Assembly (NCBI GenBank): GCA_014529385.2
Contig: CM043945.1
Span: 97,692,612-97,756,611 of the forward strand
Reading direction: 5' to 3'
Length of the DNA stretch: 64,000 nucleotides
From: Adiantum capillus-veneris
Lineage: Eukaryota; Streptophyta; Polypodiopsida; Polypodiales; Pteridaceae
Shown: piece by piece, positions 14,906 to 28,300 of the stretch
Numbering within the stretch: the first letter of the stretch is position 1
Layout of the letters: the number at the start of each line of letters is the position of its first letter
The notes under the pieces: model-generated
What the model was told of the DNA's origin: nothing
The model's input: only the letters and a program-made list of their open reading frames with translations
The model's database searches: none
Position numbers and translations under genes: made by a program

Positions 14906-15620
14906 ACTTACACTTAAAGGTGGACAATTGAAGGTACCATTTGCCTATAGAAAAGAGGAATGGAAGACTGGCCTATGAGTTTCAAAGTCGACAAAACCTT
15001 GTCACAACACCACATCTAGCTCAAATGCTTGCCCTTGAATATACCCTCATCAAACATGCATGCAAGGAACTAGGAAATATTGGGTACCAAAGGCTTAACT
15101 TTGGACAAATCCTAAGTAGATTTGGGTGCCCAAGGACCAATCAAAAAACAAACACGATACCATCAAATCTCAGGAATCAACCATGGAGTCTAGGAACAAG
15201 AAGAAGGTGCAACCATCAGAGACCAAATGGGTGTGGAAGCCAAAAAAATGACTTGAAGAAAAAACACCAGTTTAGTTGATATATAAATGGGTACCAAAGC
15301 TTCAACATCCCTGCCAATTCTACCATCAAAGCAACAACCAATCTCTTAAAAGACAAAGATGGTTGTTTTACAAATTACTATTAAAGAATGCGCTCAATTG
15401 CTTCAATATCTTTGATTTAAGAGAAAGATAGAGCATGAAGCCTCGACATCAGAAACCCTCGAGCAATGCACGCAAGACTGTCCTCTTGTACCACATATTG
15501 TTTTGCAATGTATTGACATCACAAGCATGGTAGAGCCAATTCGGGCTACACATAGACATGAATTTTCAAATCCATGCATAGCACTACCCAGACTACACAT
15601 TATTGTCTCAAAGGAATCTA
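14890..15620 (+). repeat. dispersed repeat, copy 1 (partner of 22860-23560)
   Basis: From GAACTTACACTTAAAGG onward this stretch aligns with 22860-23560 over about 700 bp with many substitutions and indels. Peptides repeat the motif WVPK (for example YWVPK, IWVPK, KWVPK). An A/G-rich tract and a G-run (15625-15634) close it. The family is unknown; a decayed LINE or LTR gag-like ORF is possible. Confidence 0.55.
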
Positions 15621-15634
15621 ACTAGGAGGGGGGA

Positions 15635-18050
15635 GGCATTCTGTATGCAAAACAAGCTACATAAAAATTTCTATAAAAAGGGAAATGTTTGAAGTCTTTA
15701 TATGTTATTGTGCATTTTTTCCTCGTAAAATCTATTGAAAATTCCCTTCTAAGTACAAAGAACGGGGAGCATGTAATACAATAACCCTTAGGTTGTGTAC
15801 GTAGTGTATATATCACATAAAAAGTCAAAAGTTTTACAATTTTCATTCTTTTTGTGTGTTTTTGGTAAAAAAAGTGATCAAAATGGAGAATTCCACAAAA
15901 AATGGTATTTATGTGTATTTTAATATTTTTTAATTTGAATTTCTATCTTTTAGATTGGATTCATAATTTTCTTTTGATTTTTCTAAAAACAAAATTAAAA
16001 ATAAGAAATCAATAGCAAACATGCTCAAATTGATGAACAAAAGATACGACAGTGAATCAGCATGTCAAATCTTTCTCAATTCCGATGATGGTGACATGAG
16101 GCCTAAATTAGGCCCACTGTCTCTGATTCTACGAAATCTTTAGAACTGGGCAATTGGATTCCACATTGGGAATTTTTAAAAGGAAAGTATAAATCACGAT
16201 CTACTGGGTCTAACTGGGAGATATGAGAGAACATGAGTAGAGAAGCCTATGTATGTATATTCTAGGCAGGTCAGATAGAGTCTTATTTTCATTTGTGACT
16301 TTTGGAGAGAGCTCTTGTAGACTTCCTTTCAATGCACGGTTTTGAGCATCTAGCGGGTTCTTCACAACACACTCTCACATGAGACATGAGGGTTGAGTTT
16401 GTAACTTACTAATGAGCATTTTTGTAAGTGGGTTTAACAAATAGGTAGCTCAAAAAAACCTAGGTTAGCAAAACCTTCCCTAGAAAGATGAATGTGAAAA
16501 TGATTATAGTAGCGACTGGCCCGCTATAATGTATAGTGAGCCAGACTTGAAGGGGTCCATAGCATAGACCTATACATCATTCCAACAAGCTTAGATGACC
16601 ATTTGACCAGGGTCTAGAGGGGTTTGTAGATAATAATCTGTATTTTTGCCAAGTGCCGGAACTGAGTTCTGATTCATCTATAGATTTCATATAGAGATTA
16701 TAGACGATGTACCTCTTTGGGATAGAGGGAAAACATCATTTGATATCTACGGCATTAGAAAACGACACGAAGGTGTGCAAAGTGTCATTTTTTACCTACA
16801 GCCACAAATCAACCCCAATGTGAACCAAATTTGGCACAGCAAATCCATATGACGTATGGAATAGGCTCATGAGCTTTGAAGTGGAAAAAACGACCACCAT
16901 CAGGAGTCAGGGCAAAATCACCAAGTTTAGAGAGAAGAATGGGGATAACACCTCAAGTCTACCAAAATAAGTTCAAAGTGGGCTAAAGATTACTATTAAG
17001 CCTATAGAATAAGCGCTTAGCATCAAAAGTCACTTTTATGAAATATTTGCAAGTATAGATAATAATTATGCTTATTATCTATATGTCCCAATTTAATTCA
17101 TCCATCTTTGCACAATCTCATCACAGATGGCTTATAAGTGTTGTATTCAATCCATATATCCGAAAAAGTGAAAAAAATCATTTCCTCCTTGTCCCCACAT
17201 CAAAAAATGCAGTAAAACTTCTATTTTAAAATTTGGCCTAAGGTGACACCTCAAAAATCCAAATTTCTCAAAAATATTTTTTACATCGTGATTAATCACT
17301 GGGTGAAGTCAAAGTGTAAAAAAGTGATCCTAGCTTATTATTCATTGTGTCAAAATAAGCCCATTTTCACAATTTTTTGTCACCTATAGCTCTAGCATGT
17401 TATCAAAAGCCCATACATCGAGTTTGGAGGACACCCAAAGAACTTCCATCCATAGTTAGCCATTTTAAGAAGCCTTTCGTGCAAAAATGACTCGAATCTT
17501 GGATTTATCTTCAAAAAGCCAAATCTTGCCTATTTACAATGCCTATAACCCATACGCATAGCCAAAACCCAGTTTCCATGCCAAAATCTAATGCAAGATA
17601 ATAATTGTGATTATTATCATGCTTGTAATTTTTGTGAAAAGTTGAGTTTGGATTGTTTTTAGTGGGTTTTAGTAGTAATCTTTTAGCATCAGACTTGAAT
17701 TTGGCATTTCCAAGCACAAATGGGCTTCAAGAATTTTCAACTTTGAAATATATCTGGCTTCACAAATCATGTGATGCCTGTAGGCTCACACACTAGGCGT
17801 TATAGGCCCTAGTGAGATTAGAGAAATATCTATAGTATCATGTAAATGCATGTGTTTGATAGCTTATGAAGCCTTTTCCACACAGTCAATGCAGTGTTTC
17901 TATAGACTTTATTGTGGGTCTGCCAACCGCCGTATGAGGACATGGCTCGGTATGGGTGATTGTAGATAGGTTGATTAAAAGACTTTGTAAGGTTTGTTCC
18001 AACCAAGTCCACTATTAAAGCTCAAAGTTAGCCAATTTTTTTGTTGATAA
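15635..18050. other. AT-rich stretch without recognisable genes
   Basis: No open frame over 75 codons and no family motif was seen on either strand. Text near 16080-16400 (transition to a pyrimidine-rich leader, ...ctcttgtagacttcctttcaatg) resembles the R/U5 region of an old LTR, but no partner copy was found. Confidence 0.5.
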
Positions 18051-18054
18051 TTAG

Positions 18055-18640
18055 TATAGCTTATATGGATTACCTAGACACATTGTGACAAATGGTAAGA
18101 CTGAATGTGTTTATCACGTGCTAGATGGTATGCTAAGAGCGTAGCTAGCAAGAAGCAATCCAATTGGGAAGATTATCTCCCTATTTTTTGAACTTTCTTA
18201 TATTATTGGACAACATGTTACAATGGTGTTTAGTCCCTTCATGCTTATGTATAGTTTTTAGCCTACATCACCAGTTACGGTGGGACTGACTATTGAAAAA
18301 AACCAATAGGTCAAGGACTTTATCTAGAGCCACGCCCATATGGAGACATACGAAGTATGCTGATGAGAAATGTTGGAAATTTACTTTTAGGTAAAGTTTA
18401 GAAGAGGTATTCTTACCTGCTCTAGAGTATTTAGAAAGTTCAAAAACTAGACCTAGATCTGAGCTATCTCGTCAATATTGTGGTCCAATCAAAATACCCA
18501 AGTGAGTTAGCAATATTTTCTACACACCTTGTGTTCATCCGGTTTTTTATGTAGACCATTTAAGTAAACGATTACACGTGGACAAAAAAGAGGGTCATGA
18601 CAACTTGATTGAACCCTAGCATACACTTTTAAGATTTCAA
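18055..18640 (+). pseudogene. Ty3/gypsy integrase remnant
   Basis: Translation gives YGLPRHIVT, then the peptides VLDGMLRA, FSPFMLMYSF and PTSPVTVGL, typical of the catalytic core of Ty3/gypsy integrases. Further on are a decayed basic region and HTLCSSGFLCRPFK at the place of the usual SRVHPVFHVSxL. Between the first two peptides a deletion has removed the first part of the DDE core, and stops occur every 10-30 codons. No flanking LTR was identified. Confidence 0.7.
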
Positions 18641-20800
18641 GTCTCCTTCCAAGTGCCATTCAATTTGGAATGTATCCAAAATTGAACCTACAATCTTTTT
18701 CCTTCCTATTGTTGCTGAATGATGTCAATAATTGGAGTGTGACTGAAATAACACTTAAGGGACTCATGTGTCTCATGCGAGAGATGAAAAACTATCAATA
18801 ACCAAATATTCTTCTCCAATTAAGTCCCAAATTACGTGTTTCCCTTATTGTTGACATTTAGCTCAACATCAATGCTCATTAAGGCCCTGGTCATCACAGT
18901 AATGCTTACCCTTTTGAGACCTTGACCTCTCACAACCTGACACTCATTGAGCTTCATAACGAAGACTAATTTACCATCACACTCTTCTCATGCCAATCCA
19001 TAAAACTTGATCATTGAATCTTGAGGCTTCAACAAGTCAACATATTGTAAGCTCAGTGGTTTCTAAGCCTTGATATTTTATTGTAGGAATAGTGATAACC
19101 ACATACATAAATGGCATACCATGGGATGGAGTCAACTCAACTAGTGCATGGAAGCTACAAGAGGTAGATAGTCTCTTGGAAAACACACTCAATCCTTATC
19201 TATCCAAAGCTACAATCAACTATATGTTAGGCATCAAAAACTAATGGAGATATCTGTAGAAAGAAAATCTCATCGATTCACTAAGAAAATGAAGTCCAAA
19301 AGTGACCACACCTGTAGGATGGATAGGAAATGACTAAAGACACATACCTATGGCATCAAATTACCCTTCTTTACACTTGCCAAAATGATACTTATTATCT
19401 ACACGACATATTTGGTCTTGAATGCACTCTAGAGCTTAGCAATGTTGTCCTAATAGCCCTCATATGCGGAAAATGCAATATGGATATGTAAAACTTGATT
19501 TATAAAAAGATAGAAGAGTATTAGCTACAACAAAACCACAAATTTATTGTGAGAAACTTTAATGTCGCATAGAGCTTTCACCTATGAATGCAATGATGCT
19601 CCAAACATACCATTTGCGAGAGGCCTATGATCTTGAGAAGGAAAAAGGAGAGTACACAGTGCTAATCATTGTTCATGTGCTTATTATCCAAAAACAACTT
19701 ACAAATCATTACAAAAATTGGCTTTTATACCTTAGCCATATTAAGGTTTTAAAATGTGAAACATGCTCAATTTTGGGTAAGTAGAGGCTAGAGATAACAT
19801 AGGAACAATTACAAAGTGGAAGCTCTTGGCCCCAACTACCAACTTTACATTCTCAAAATTATAATCAAAATTGTATTTTGGACATGACAAGATTTCTATA
19901 TCAAAAATGGAAGAAATTACAAAATTGGACTGAGAAATGCTGAAAAATGTATTTCCAAGTTAGCTTGCTGCTAACATTCCCACATGCTAGCCTGAGCTGT
20001 CCGCGACACAACTCTAAATGGCCAAGTAGTGCTTTGATTTGTAAGATCTATACTAATTCTTGAGCACATCAAGGGCTTTGTAGTACTTTATCCTGAGCTT
20101 CTTGTCACCTTCTGCAAGGAATTGAAGGTTAATAGACATATTGAGCTCCATTGCAAAAGAACCAATGAAGCTTGACCTTAGATTTTCTATGACAAGGCCA
20201 AAGATCTTGGTTTTGAAGGTAAAGAAGCCTATATAGAATGCTTCTTCAAAGGTCTACATGTAGTATGATGGGAGAAAAATGATCCTTGCATATAAACCAT
20301 AAGGAATTTGTCAGGCGACTGATCTGAAAGATCATAGCACAATTCCTAGTTGCCCTCAAGGAAGGACATCCATAGAGCATTGTGCTCAGTCGTATGAAGT
20401 TTTTGCATACACGTTAGGATCATTTTTCTTATCTTAATAAATCGGTATTTCATTCATGTCTTTTGCGAAGTATGAAGTGGTAATAACTCATGTTATTAAC
20501 AGTCCATGGGAGTGTTAATAACATCAAATTCACAATGACTGACTAAAATCGGGCCTTCATGTTAGCCCATCGAGAATCCCTCCCGGCTTGTCAAGCCCCA
20601 TCAGGCAAGCAACAATGCCCCGCGTGCTTGAATGTTTCCTCTTCCTGTCCTTTATATTTGAGGTGGTGGCTATATAAAAATTGTCCCCTCCTCCTAGCCC
20701 TCCATTTTGGCACACTCTACAAAGCTTCCACTAGTTATTTTTGTTGAGGTTGGTTTTTGTTCAAGTAGCTTTCATCCCTATATTTTCTAAAATACACAAA
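18641..20800. other. no recognisable gene
   Basis: AT-rich sequence with only short accidental frames. I saw no motif, repeat array or RNA gene here. Confidence 0.5.
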
Positions 20801-20805
20801 CATCT

Positions 20806-21415
20806 ACCTCCCTTGGGTGCCCATTTTCCTGGAAACAGGTTTGGGTAGGGAGAATCCTCATGGAGGGTTTAGGTGGTGCAAGTGCTTGGGGTTCATTTCT
20901 ATGGCTAGAATGGAGTGCTCCCTATCACTACACATTCATACTTTTTTGTTATGTTAGTTACCTCCCCTAGGTGTCTATTTGTCTAGAAATAGGTTTGGGT
21001 AGGGAGCGGGAGCATCCTTGTGGAGGGTTTAGGTGGTGCTAGTTCTTGGGGCTCATTTCTATACATGGAATGGAGTGCTCCTTATCAGTACACTGGCGTA
21101 CTTGTCTGCTACTTTTAGTTACCTCCCCATGGGTGTCTAAACACCTGGAAATAGGTTTGCATAGGGAGCATCCTCATGAAGGGTTTAGATGGTGTAAGTG
21201 CCTGGGACTCATTTCTATTATTGTAATGAAGTGCTCCTTATCACTACACCGACATACTTGTCTGTTACATTTAGTTACCTTCCCAAGCTGTCTATCCATC
21301 TTTGGAAATAGGTTTGGATAGGGAGCATCCTCGTGAAGGGTTTAGATGGTGCAAGTGCCTGGGGTTCATTTCTATGGTGGTTGGAATGAAGAGCTCCTCA
21401 TTACCATCAATTTCA
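20806..21415. repeat. four tandem copies of a ~156-bp unit
   Basis: Unit starts (acctccc...) lie at 20806, 20960, 21121 and 21277, giving periods of 154, 161 and 156. Each copy contains ggaaataggtttggg, tagggagcatcctc, gaagggttta and tggagtgctcc with scattered changes. Confidence 0.85.
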
Positions 21416-21523
21416 TGTCCCTTTTTGTTTTATTTTATGTGTATATTATTTTACTTTATTATACAAATTTTTAATTAAATCCAATTTTTTTAAAAACCTA
21501 ACGTTGATTGTATGAATGCATAG

Positions 21524-22093
21524 GTGGCTTGTGAACTTATCATGGATGCTAATTCTTTCTCCCAAAACCTCAATGCAACTACTTCTAATCGCCCATTGAT
21601 TAGTGGTGAAGGATTAAAAAATGGAGCTTTCAATAAAGGGAAGCGCAAGGCCGGTGGTAAGGTGTCAAGGCCTGAGTGGAAATTTGCTAAGAACATAATA
21701 TCATTTATAGATTGGTGCTGCAAATTATGTGGTAAAGAAAAATCAAGAGGCGCACCTCATATTATGGAACACTTCCTTGGATCAGGGAATGGAATAACTA
21801 ATAGGGAAAATGGAGGCAGATGTAATGGTGTAGGTCATGAGAGTGCTACAAAATTCTTGAGAGAGTTATTAGGAGGTGTAGCCAATGCAAAGCAACCTAG
21901 AATACCTACTCCAAGCTGGTTGGCTTCAGAGCGCCAAGGGAGTATTGCCTCAACACAAGGCGGACAAGATAGTGTTGCACCCTCCATGCCGGCCACCACA
22001 CACACACAAAGAGCCAGCACTCAAGATGGATCTCCTGAGTACCAGTTTGGAATGCATAGAATGAGAAAAGTAAGTCTCAAGAAGATCTTTTGA
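21524..22093 (+). pseudogene. BED zinc-finger fragment of a hAT-like transposase
   Basis: The 189-codon frame contains a BED-type zinc finger: aromatic residues before WCCKLCGKEKSRGAP, then HIMEHFLG, with Cys-x2-Cys and a His pair at about residues 66-85. Fingers of this type lead plant hAT/DUF659 transposases, and the one at 36.4-36.6 kb has the same layout (WQCKFCHTTKSSGAPRIRDYFLG). A Ser/Thr/Gln-rich linker follows. No transposase core is attached, so this is an N-terminal remnant or a captured exon. Confidence 0.6.
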
Positions 22094-22126
22094 TCAATAT
22101 GAACAAATGCACTTCTGTTTAGATGA

Positions 22127-22860
22127 GTGAGGGAGGCTTCAGAGAATGGTAGTTTACGGAGAGAACATGCCGATTATATACCTGAACATTTTTTTGATTC
22201 ATTTGAGTGGACTCAAATTTTGGCTACCATGTATGTTTGTGTCAACGAGTCTACACCAACCTTATTTTGTGATGAAGAAGGCTATGCCATTGTTCCAATC
22301 CAAATGGTAACTACCATGTCATTGACCAATGGTCTCTTTAAAAACATGCGTGCAAAAAAAAAAACACAAGATCAAGTGCCGATAGGTCATAGAAGAAGCT
22401 CAATTTTGAGTTTCAAAGAGGAAGGCGGCAATGTGACCAGTCCCAGAAGTCACACCAATCAATATGATTCAGATCAAAGATCTACATTTCACTCGGGCTT
22501 TACCAAAAGAGGAGGTAGAGATAGATGATAAATGGCTGGATGGACTTGACATGAGGATAATAGTGACTCTGAAAGATGGATATAAAGTCAAGGCATTAGC
22601 GCATATAGGAGAATAAATGAAGCAAGTTATTCTACTTACAAAATTGAAACTACCCAACCCTTAGACTATTGCAAAGATAAAGTGAAAGTGTGCTATAAAG
22701 AATTTACTCCAACATTGGGAATGATCAACCCGAACATTTTTGTGTACAACTTTTCCTCCTCACACACAGTTATATGCATTCCACGAGACACAAGTACATG
22801 AATGAAGATATGGTACTAGGAGTTCCATGGATGTGGACATACAAAGCTGTTCAAGATTGG
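22127..22860 (+). pseudogene. decayed retroelement ORF
   Basis: Frames at 22127-22528 and 22774-22968 have coding-like composition (YIPEHFFDSFEWTQILATM, and MNEDMVLGVPWMWTYKAVQDW) but are split by stops and shifts. They lead directly into the repeat shared with 14.9 kb, so they are probably the upstream part of that element. I do not recognise the family with confidence. Confidence 0.4.
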
Positions 22861-23560
22861 GACACAATTTTTTTGGAACTAACACTTAAAGGTGTACAAT
22901 TAAAGATACATTTTCTTACAATAAGAACTAAGAGTGGAAGGCGGACCAATGGGCTTCAAATCCGGTAAAACAAAGTCCAAGCACTACACCTATGTCAATT
23001 TTTCTTAGCACAAGGTCTATTCTCATAGCTCAAGCATGCAAGGAACTAGAAAATATTGGGTACCAACAACTCAACTGCAAGAACATACTAAGTAGATTTG
23101 GGTTTCCAAGGAACAAAACAAAAAGCAGAGTACATGCAAATCACCACAACCAGCTCCACAAACCAAAAGAAGCAAGAACTAAAACCACCTAGATGCTGTG
23201 TCAATAAGAGGCCCAAAGCAAAGCACCGAGCCATGTCAATTTAGAAGTGTATGCCAAAGAACAATCTAGAAGCAAATAAACTAAGCAAGATAGTTTAGAA
23301 ATGGGTCCCAAAGCTTCATCAGCCACCAAAGTAATGATCAACCTCTCAATAGATTGATCAAGCAAAAAAGGTTGGTTGTTCGCCACAGACTATCAAAGAA
23401 CGAGAACAACTGTTTCATTATCTTTTCAAGACAATTAATCAGCAAGAAGCCTCAACATTGGAAACCCTTGAGCAATCCACCCAAGATCCTCCTCTTGCAC
23501 AACATAATTTTTGTAAGAGTGATCTTTCACATTTACTCATGTAATCCAGCTTGTTCCAAG
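22860..23560 (+). repeat. dispersed repeat, copy 2 (partner of 14890-15620)
   Basis: It begins GGAACTAACACTTAAAGG and carries the peptide CKELENIGYQQLN, matching CKELGNIGYQRLN in copy 1, followed by ILSRFGFPRN matching ILSRFGCPRT. Both copies have the same orientation. Confidence 0.6.
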
Positions 23561-23569
23561 TATAGGTAA

Positions 23570-23960
23570 TCATTTTTCCACACTTGGACCACTTGTATCT
23601 GTCTCATGAAAGTTCGTCCCAGAATTATTCTGTAGTTCAATTTCTTTCCAAAATCTAAATAAAAAATGTATGTTGATAGTCAATCCCACACAAAATGACT
23701 CACATTTTCTAACAATCTCATTGGTTGTTAGATGTTTCCATCTATAAATTGCAACTTCATTCTTGTTTGCCTAATTGTTGATCTTCTCTAGGCTTCCCAA
23801 GCTTCTTTTGTTTTTATGTCAATGCTTGCCCCACATGCTGCCCCACTGTCTAGTACAACCATGGTTTTTACATCATTAAATTTTCTTTTGTTTCCCTCGT
23901 AATAATCTCCCACATTGTTCATAGGAACAAACTTAACATGTTTACTTCGGATTATTTTAA
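23570..23960 (-). pseudogene. retroelement aspartic protease remnant
   Basis: The minus strand reads VVLDSGAACGAS, an aspartic protease active-site Asp-Ser-Gly, and later IILGRTFMRQIQVVQ, matching the ILGRPFM(R/M) strand of Ty3/gypsy-type proteases. Stops break the region between them. Its orientation is opposite to the repeat on its left. Confidence 0.5.
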
Positions 23961-24134
23961 GCGTAACTCTTTGTATTTTTCTTTCATTAATCTTGTTATT
24001 CCCACTTTCTCTAAAGTGCTCTGCATATCTTTCCTTAGATATGGTTTGATCTTCAATAACTCACCCAATGTTATGATGCATTGATTAGGTGTTGACATGC
24101 ACAACTTTAGGTTATCCACGTCTAAATTTTTATT

Positions 24135-24743
24135 TTACCAATTTAGCTTTGTGGTCTTGCATAAAACCTCCACATCTTTTATCAAATTCTCTTCTATTTC
24201 ATCTACAGTGCATTGAGATACACTAACATTGAACTTTTCTTCATCTTCGCTTTGACAATCATACAACCAGGTTGGCATTTCCTCCTTGTAGCCAACACTT
24301 TTGATGTGATTCAATATCTTTTTGTTGCAAAACATATACACTAATTTTTCTACTATGTCTGCTAATAGTCTGTTGCGAATAGTGCTGTGAACATACTTGT
24401 ACATACTAGAGTTTCTCTCTGAACTTGAGTTTGCTACACATTGTGCGAGTACTTTCATTGCAAGGGGACGCAAGGAAGAGTATTACTGACATGCGTATCC
24501 TATAAAAATGAGCACTCTTTGTCATTTCAAGATAAATCTCACAACCTGATGTACTGTATCAATTATTTTGGTGAACCATGTGGTTTCTTAGTGTACGAAT
24601 CTTTCAGCACCAAGTTTAAGCTGTGCGTATTACAACCATTGAAAAAAATGTGTGGAAGCACTTCTTTATTAATTTACTGGCGTTTTTACAATTCTTTGCG
24701 TTGTCCATGACTACTTGAACGACATGTTCATCACCAATTTCTT
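24135..24743 (-). pseudogene. hAT transposase, C-terminal part (split by the Mutator-like insertion)
   Basis: Reading leftwards from 24743: GDEHVVQVVMDNAKNC, then PHIFFNGCNTHSLNLVLKD, the second half of DUF659 and the start of the RNase H-like core. A decayed stretch with stops follows, then at 24473-24135 the C-terminal dimerisation region (SSERNSSMYKYVHSTIRNRL, and LVYMFCNKKIL). The reading frame at 24743 continues exactly into the hAT fragment at 35760 once the 11-kb insert and one target copy are removed. Frame changes after the DUF659 part suggest decay before or after the insertion. Confidence 0.8.
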
Positions 24744-24794
24744 GAGGAATCCCAAAATCCGAGCCAATAAAAGCGAGCAAACCATAAACCGAGC
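24744..24794 (+). repeat. left terminal inverted repeat of the Mutator-like element
   Basis: Starts GAGGAATCCC and carries CGAGC at 24760-24764, 24774-24778 and 24790-24794. The pattern is mirrored at the right end. Confidence 0.8.
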
Positions 24795-24812
24795 AAAACT
24801 AACAATATTTTT

Positions 24813-24985
24813 TGATATCCTTGTGCAATATATTAGTTGCAATGCAAAATTACGCAAACCATAAACTTTTCTTTGATATCTTTGCAATACAAATTTTTTG
24901 ATATCCTTGTGCAATATATTGATTGTAATACAAAATTATACAAACCATTTTTTTTTTGATATCCTTGTAATACAAAATTACGCGT
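24813..24985. repeat. left subterminal direct repeats
   Basis: GATATCCTTGTGCAATATAT recurs near 24814 and 24900, with a shortened copy (GATATCCTTGTAATAC) near 24959, each followed by caaaattacgc-like sequence. They may be transposase-binding or structural subterminal repeats. Confidence 0.6.
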
Positions 24986-25366
24986 GGGCAGACATGTTAT
25001 GGTTGTAACTGTTTGATAGTAATATAAGGAGGTACCGGATGAGAGAGAGGCACACTTGGTTTGGTCGTGAAGGCAGAGTAGACAACACATCACAGTATCT
25101 TGGATTTTTGTTGGTTAGAGATACTCCCTACCCAGTTTCTTAACCTATAAAAATAATTTTAAATTGTTCTATCTCTAACACATGCCAAAAACCTTCCATC
25201 AACATTGAAATCAACCAAAAAGGTGTATTGCATCTACATATCAAAATGGAGTGTGCAACAAAAAAAATACTGCCGCACTGGAATATTTGGGGCAAAACTT
25301 AATAGCCATAAGCACATATCACCGAAAAAACTAATGTTATAAAACCACAACAAGGTCCACAAGCCT

Positions 25367-28300
25367 TTAAGTCTGCATCAGCACCCGTGACCCTCCAAGT
25401 GCTTGGACTAACTCCAATTTCATTAAAGCCGCTTGATGCATGAACTCATGAGCATGAGGGTCAAGGCCAAGTACTTGCAGAAATATGAAGTAAATGTGCT
25501 TACATGGCATATACATAAGGCGCTTGCTTTCTCGGTTTTGAAAATCCTCGCAAGTACATCTAGGAAAATCTGACATTGTCACAGAGTACGTCACTCCCTT
25601 TGCACTTGACCCTACAGTATTAACATAGAAAACATGTGTTTCATTGCAAACCACAATGACCTCTCGCACCAACTCTGATTCCATGGTTCTACCCACTTCA
25701 ATCTTGCCATGAAACTCCTTTGTTAATCGTGATCTCCATTTCACAATCTTTCCATCTCTAAATTTGGGACGGATGCTGCTAGCAACTCTTTGGTTCAATG
25801 GAACTGTTTCATGCATTCTTGATGCTGATGTAACTCCTGCTTGCAAAACAAAACCATTGGCTTGCAGTTGCGTTACCTCTTGAGGTTGCAAATTTGTGCC
25901 CTCTGCGACCACCCAAACACTGGGAGCTGGACCTGGTGACCCTTCGACTATGCTGTGAACCTTCCAGGTGTGCATGTTATTGGAATTACAAAACCAAATG
26001 AACCCTTCCACAAGGCCTCCCAATTGTGAACCAGATGGAGGATATTTCCTGCGACCCCAAAAACAAGGAGCTGGCACCCCTATTTTGGCATCCGTTGAAC
26101 ATGCATTAATGGACCGCCCACATCGATCTCCATCTTTTGACACTACACCAAAATTTTGCCCAGAATCTGTTCTCCTTATTGCCCAAACTGACTTTGCTAC
26201 ATTTACTTCGGGATATGGGACATCCTTTGAAGCTTTTTTTTTTGGTGTTGAAGCCCACCAATTGAAGTTGTCATTGTAACATACTCTGGCCTGTGGCTAT
26301 CCTCCTCCAAGACAATATTTGCATCAGCAAAAATTGGCCTCTTTTTTCTAATACTCTTCTCTTGGAGTATATTTCTATTCATTTCTGGACTATTGACACC
26401 CATTTCATGCATTGATGAATGTGTGAGGTCAACTAGTTTCTTTCCAGCTACCGCGGAAGCAGATGAAGGTCGGTTCATGAAACGATCTGCCAAATCTTTA
26501 ATGCCGGGACCGGTGGAACTCCCAACACCTTTCAAATAGGCATTATATTTCACACTTTGAAGCACAGCTAAAGCCATATCTGCACATGCTGCCTCATACA
26601 AACTTATGTGATCCTTGTAACCAACCGAGGCATGCATACTAGCATGTTTTGACTCAGAAGAGTTTGTGTTAGGAACAAAGATACCTGCAGCATCTTGTGA
26701 TACAAATCTTTCCCCCCAATGAGGCACTCGTACTTCCCACCAAGCCAACCATGTCTCCAATGAAGAAATCTCCCCTTCAATGGCCATTCTTGTTTTCCAA
26801 AATCTTATAAGGTCTCCCTTACAATGCTCAGCCGCATTCTCTGTAGGTGCAGTTCTCCACTTGCGACACAAAATCTTGTGCTCCTCTTGAAATGCTGGAC
26901 GGATGCACTTGACAGTATGTCGAACCATACTTTGCTGCCAATGAAACAAACATGATCTCTCTTTGTCTGGAGTCTCTCTTTGTCTGGAGTAGACTTCTTT
27001 GCTCCCCAAAAATAAACAGTACGCATAGCAATCCAATTGGCATTGGCTTCATCTACCATAAATCCCCTAAACTCTGGCTTATCAAAACCTTGTTGCTTAA
27101 CCACATTGTTCAGCATCTTCCAAAATTCAATCTGAGCATATTTATTTTCCACGCTAAACTCAGCAGTTGCAATGGTGAGCAGCTCTCGCACGTAAGGGTC
27201 ATAGACATGCGCTGACATAGTCGGCCATCCTTGAACACGGTGAACATGATCAAAGTGCACCCACATTTTCTCCAAATTCCCTCCAGGACGCATGCGATTC
27301 ACCAAATCAACTCCACTACCCGGTCCCTTAATTGACATTTTAAATACATGAGGTTGTACTTTATCACCCAATTGGCCTGGGAAAAGGATACTATGGATAA
27401 AAGGATATCTGCACTTGCTTTTCAAGTCAAGCACTGCCTCAAGACCTTTTGAAGTGATATTCTTTGATCTCTTTGCAGACTCCAAACTTCGTTCGACCCT
27501 CCTTTTATTTGACAGGGGAGTCATACTGTCAAGGAATTCAGCAAATTCCAAATCTTCAATCATAGCACTTGCAGTTGAACCTGCTCCAATAAGCTTTTCC
27601 ATGATAAGATCATTAGTGGTGGCCCGCTCCAATTGTTTCGCAGTCACCAAAGGGTCCCGACTTGCTCGCTCAAGCAACATTTCATCTATGTGACTTTCGA
27701 CCATCCGAGTCCTCCCTTCTGCACATGGATGATTATGTTCTCCAAGATGCAAAGCACACCTAGTACAATTATGCTTATCTCTAGGCAAACAATAGTAAAT
27801 TACTGCAGGACATGTAGATACACATTCGGTAATTTGTCCACAATGAGTGCATACCAGTGTGCCATATTGAGAAGAGATCAATCCTTTAGGGCTGGATTTA
27901 ACAAGCTGACCTCGCCATTGAGACTCATTGAACATATTTGAGCGCAAATAAAATGGACAATCAATGTTGATGCAGCGCAAATGCCCAGAGCATCTACTAA
28001 ATCTGACAATGCAATTAAAACTATCACTGCTACAAGTGACATACTTTGTCCACATGTGACTATCATGTCTTTGCTCCATACCACTCATACCTGAAGAATT
28101 ACCAGATGGTGGTAATTCAAAAGCAATATACCGATCATAATGAGCTGGTAGCTCATCAGTACAGACCACTTTCTTGGCTTGATGAAGGGCAATATATAAA
28201 TTGCTTTGCAATGGCATGCACTTAATCATGTCAATAACACTCGCATTGATCTCAGAGAGAGGTACTTTCTTGTCTTTCGTGTCTTGAGAAACTCTGCCAA

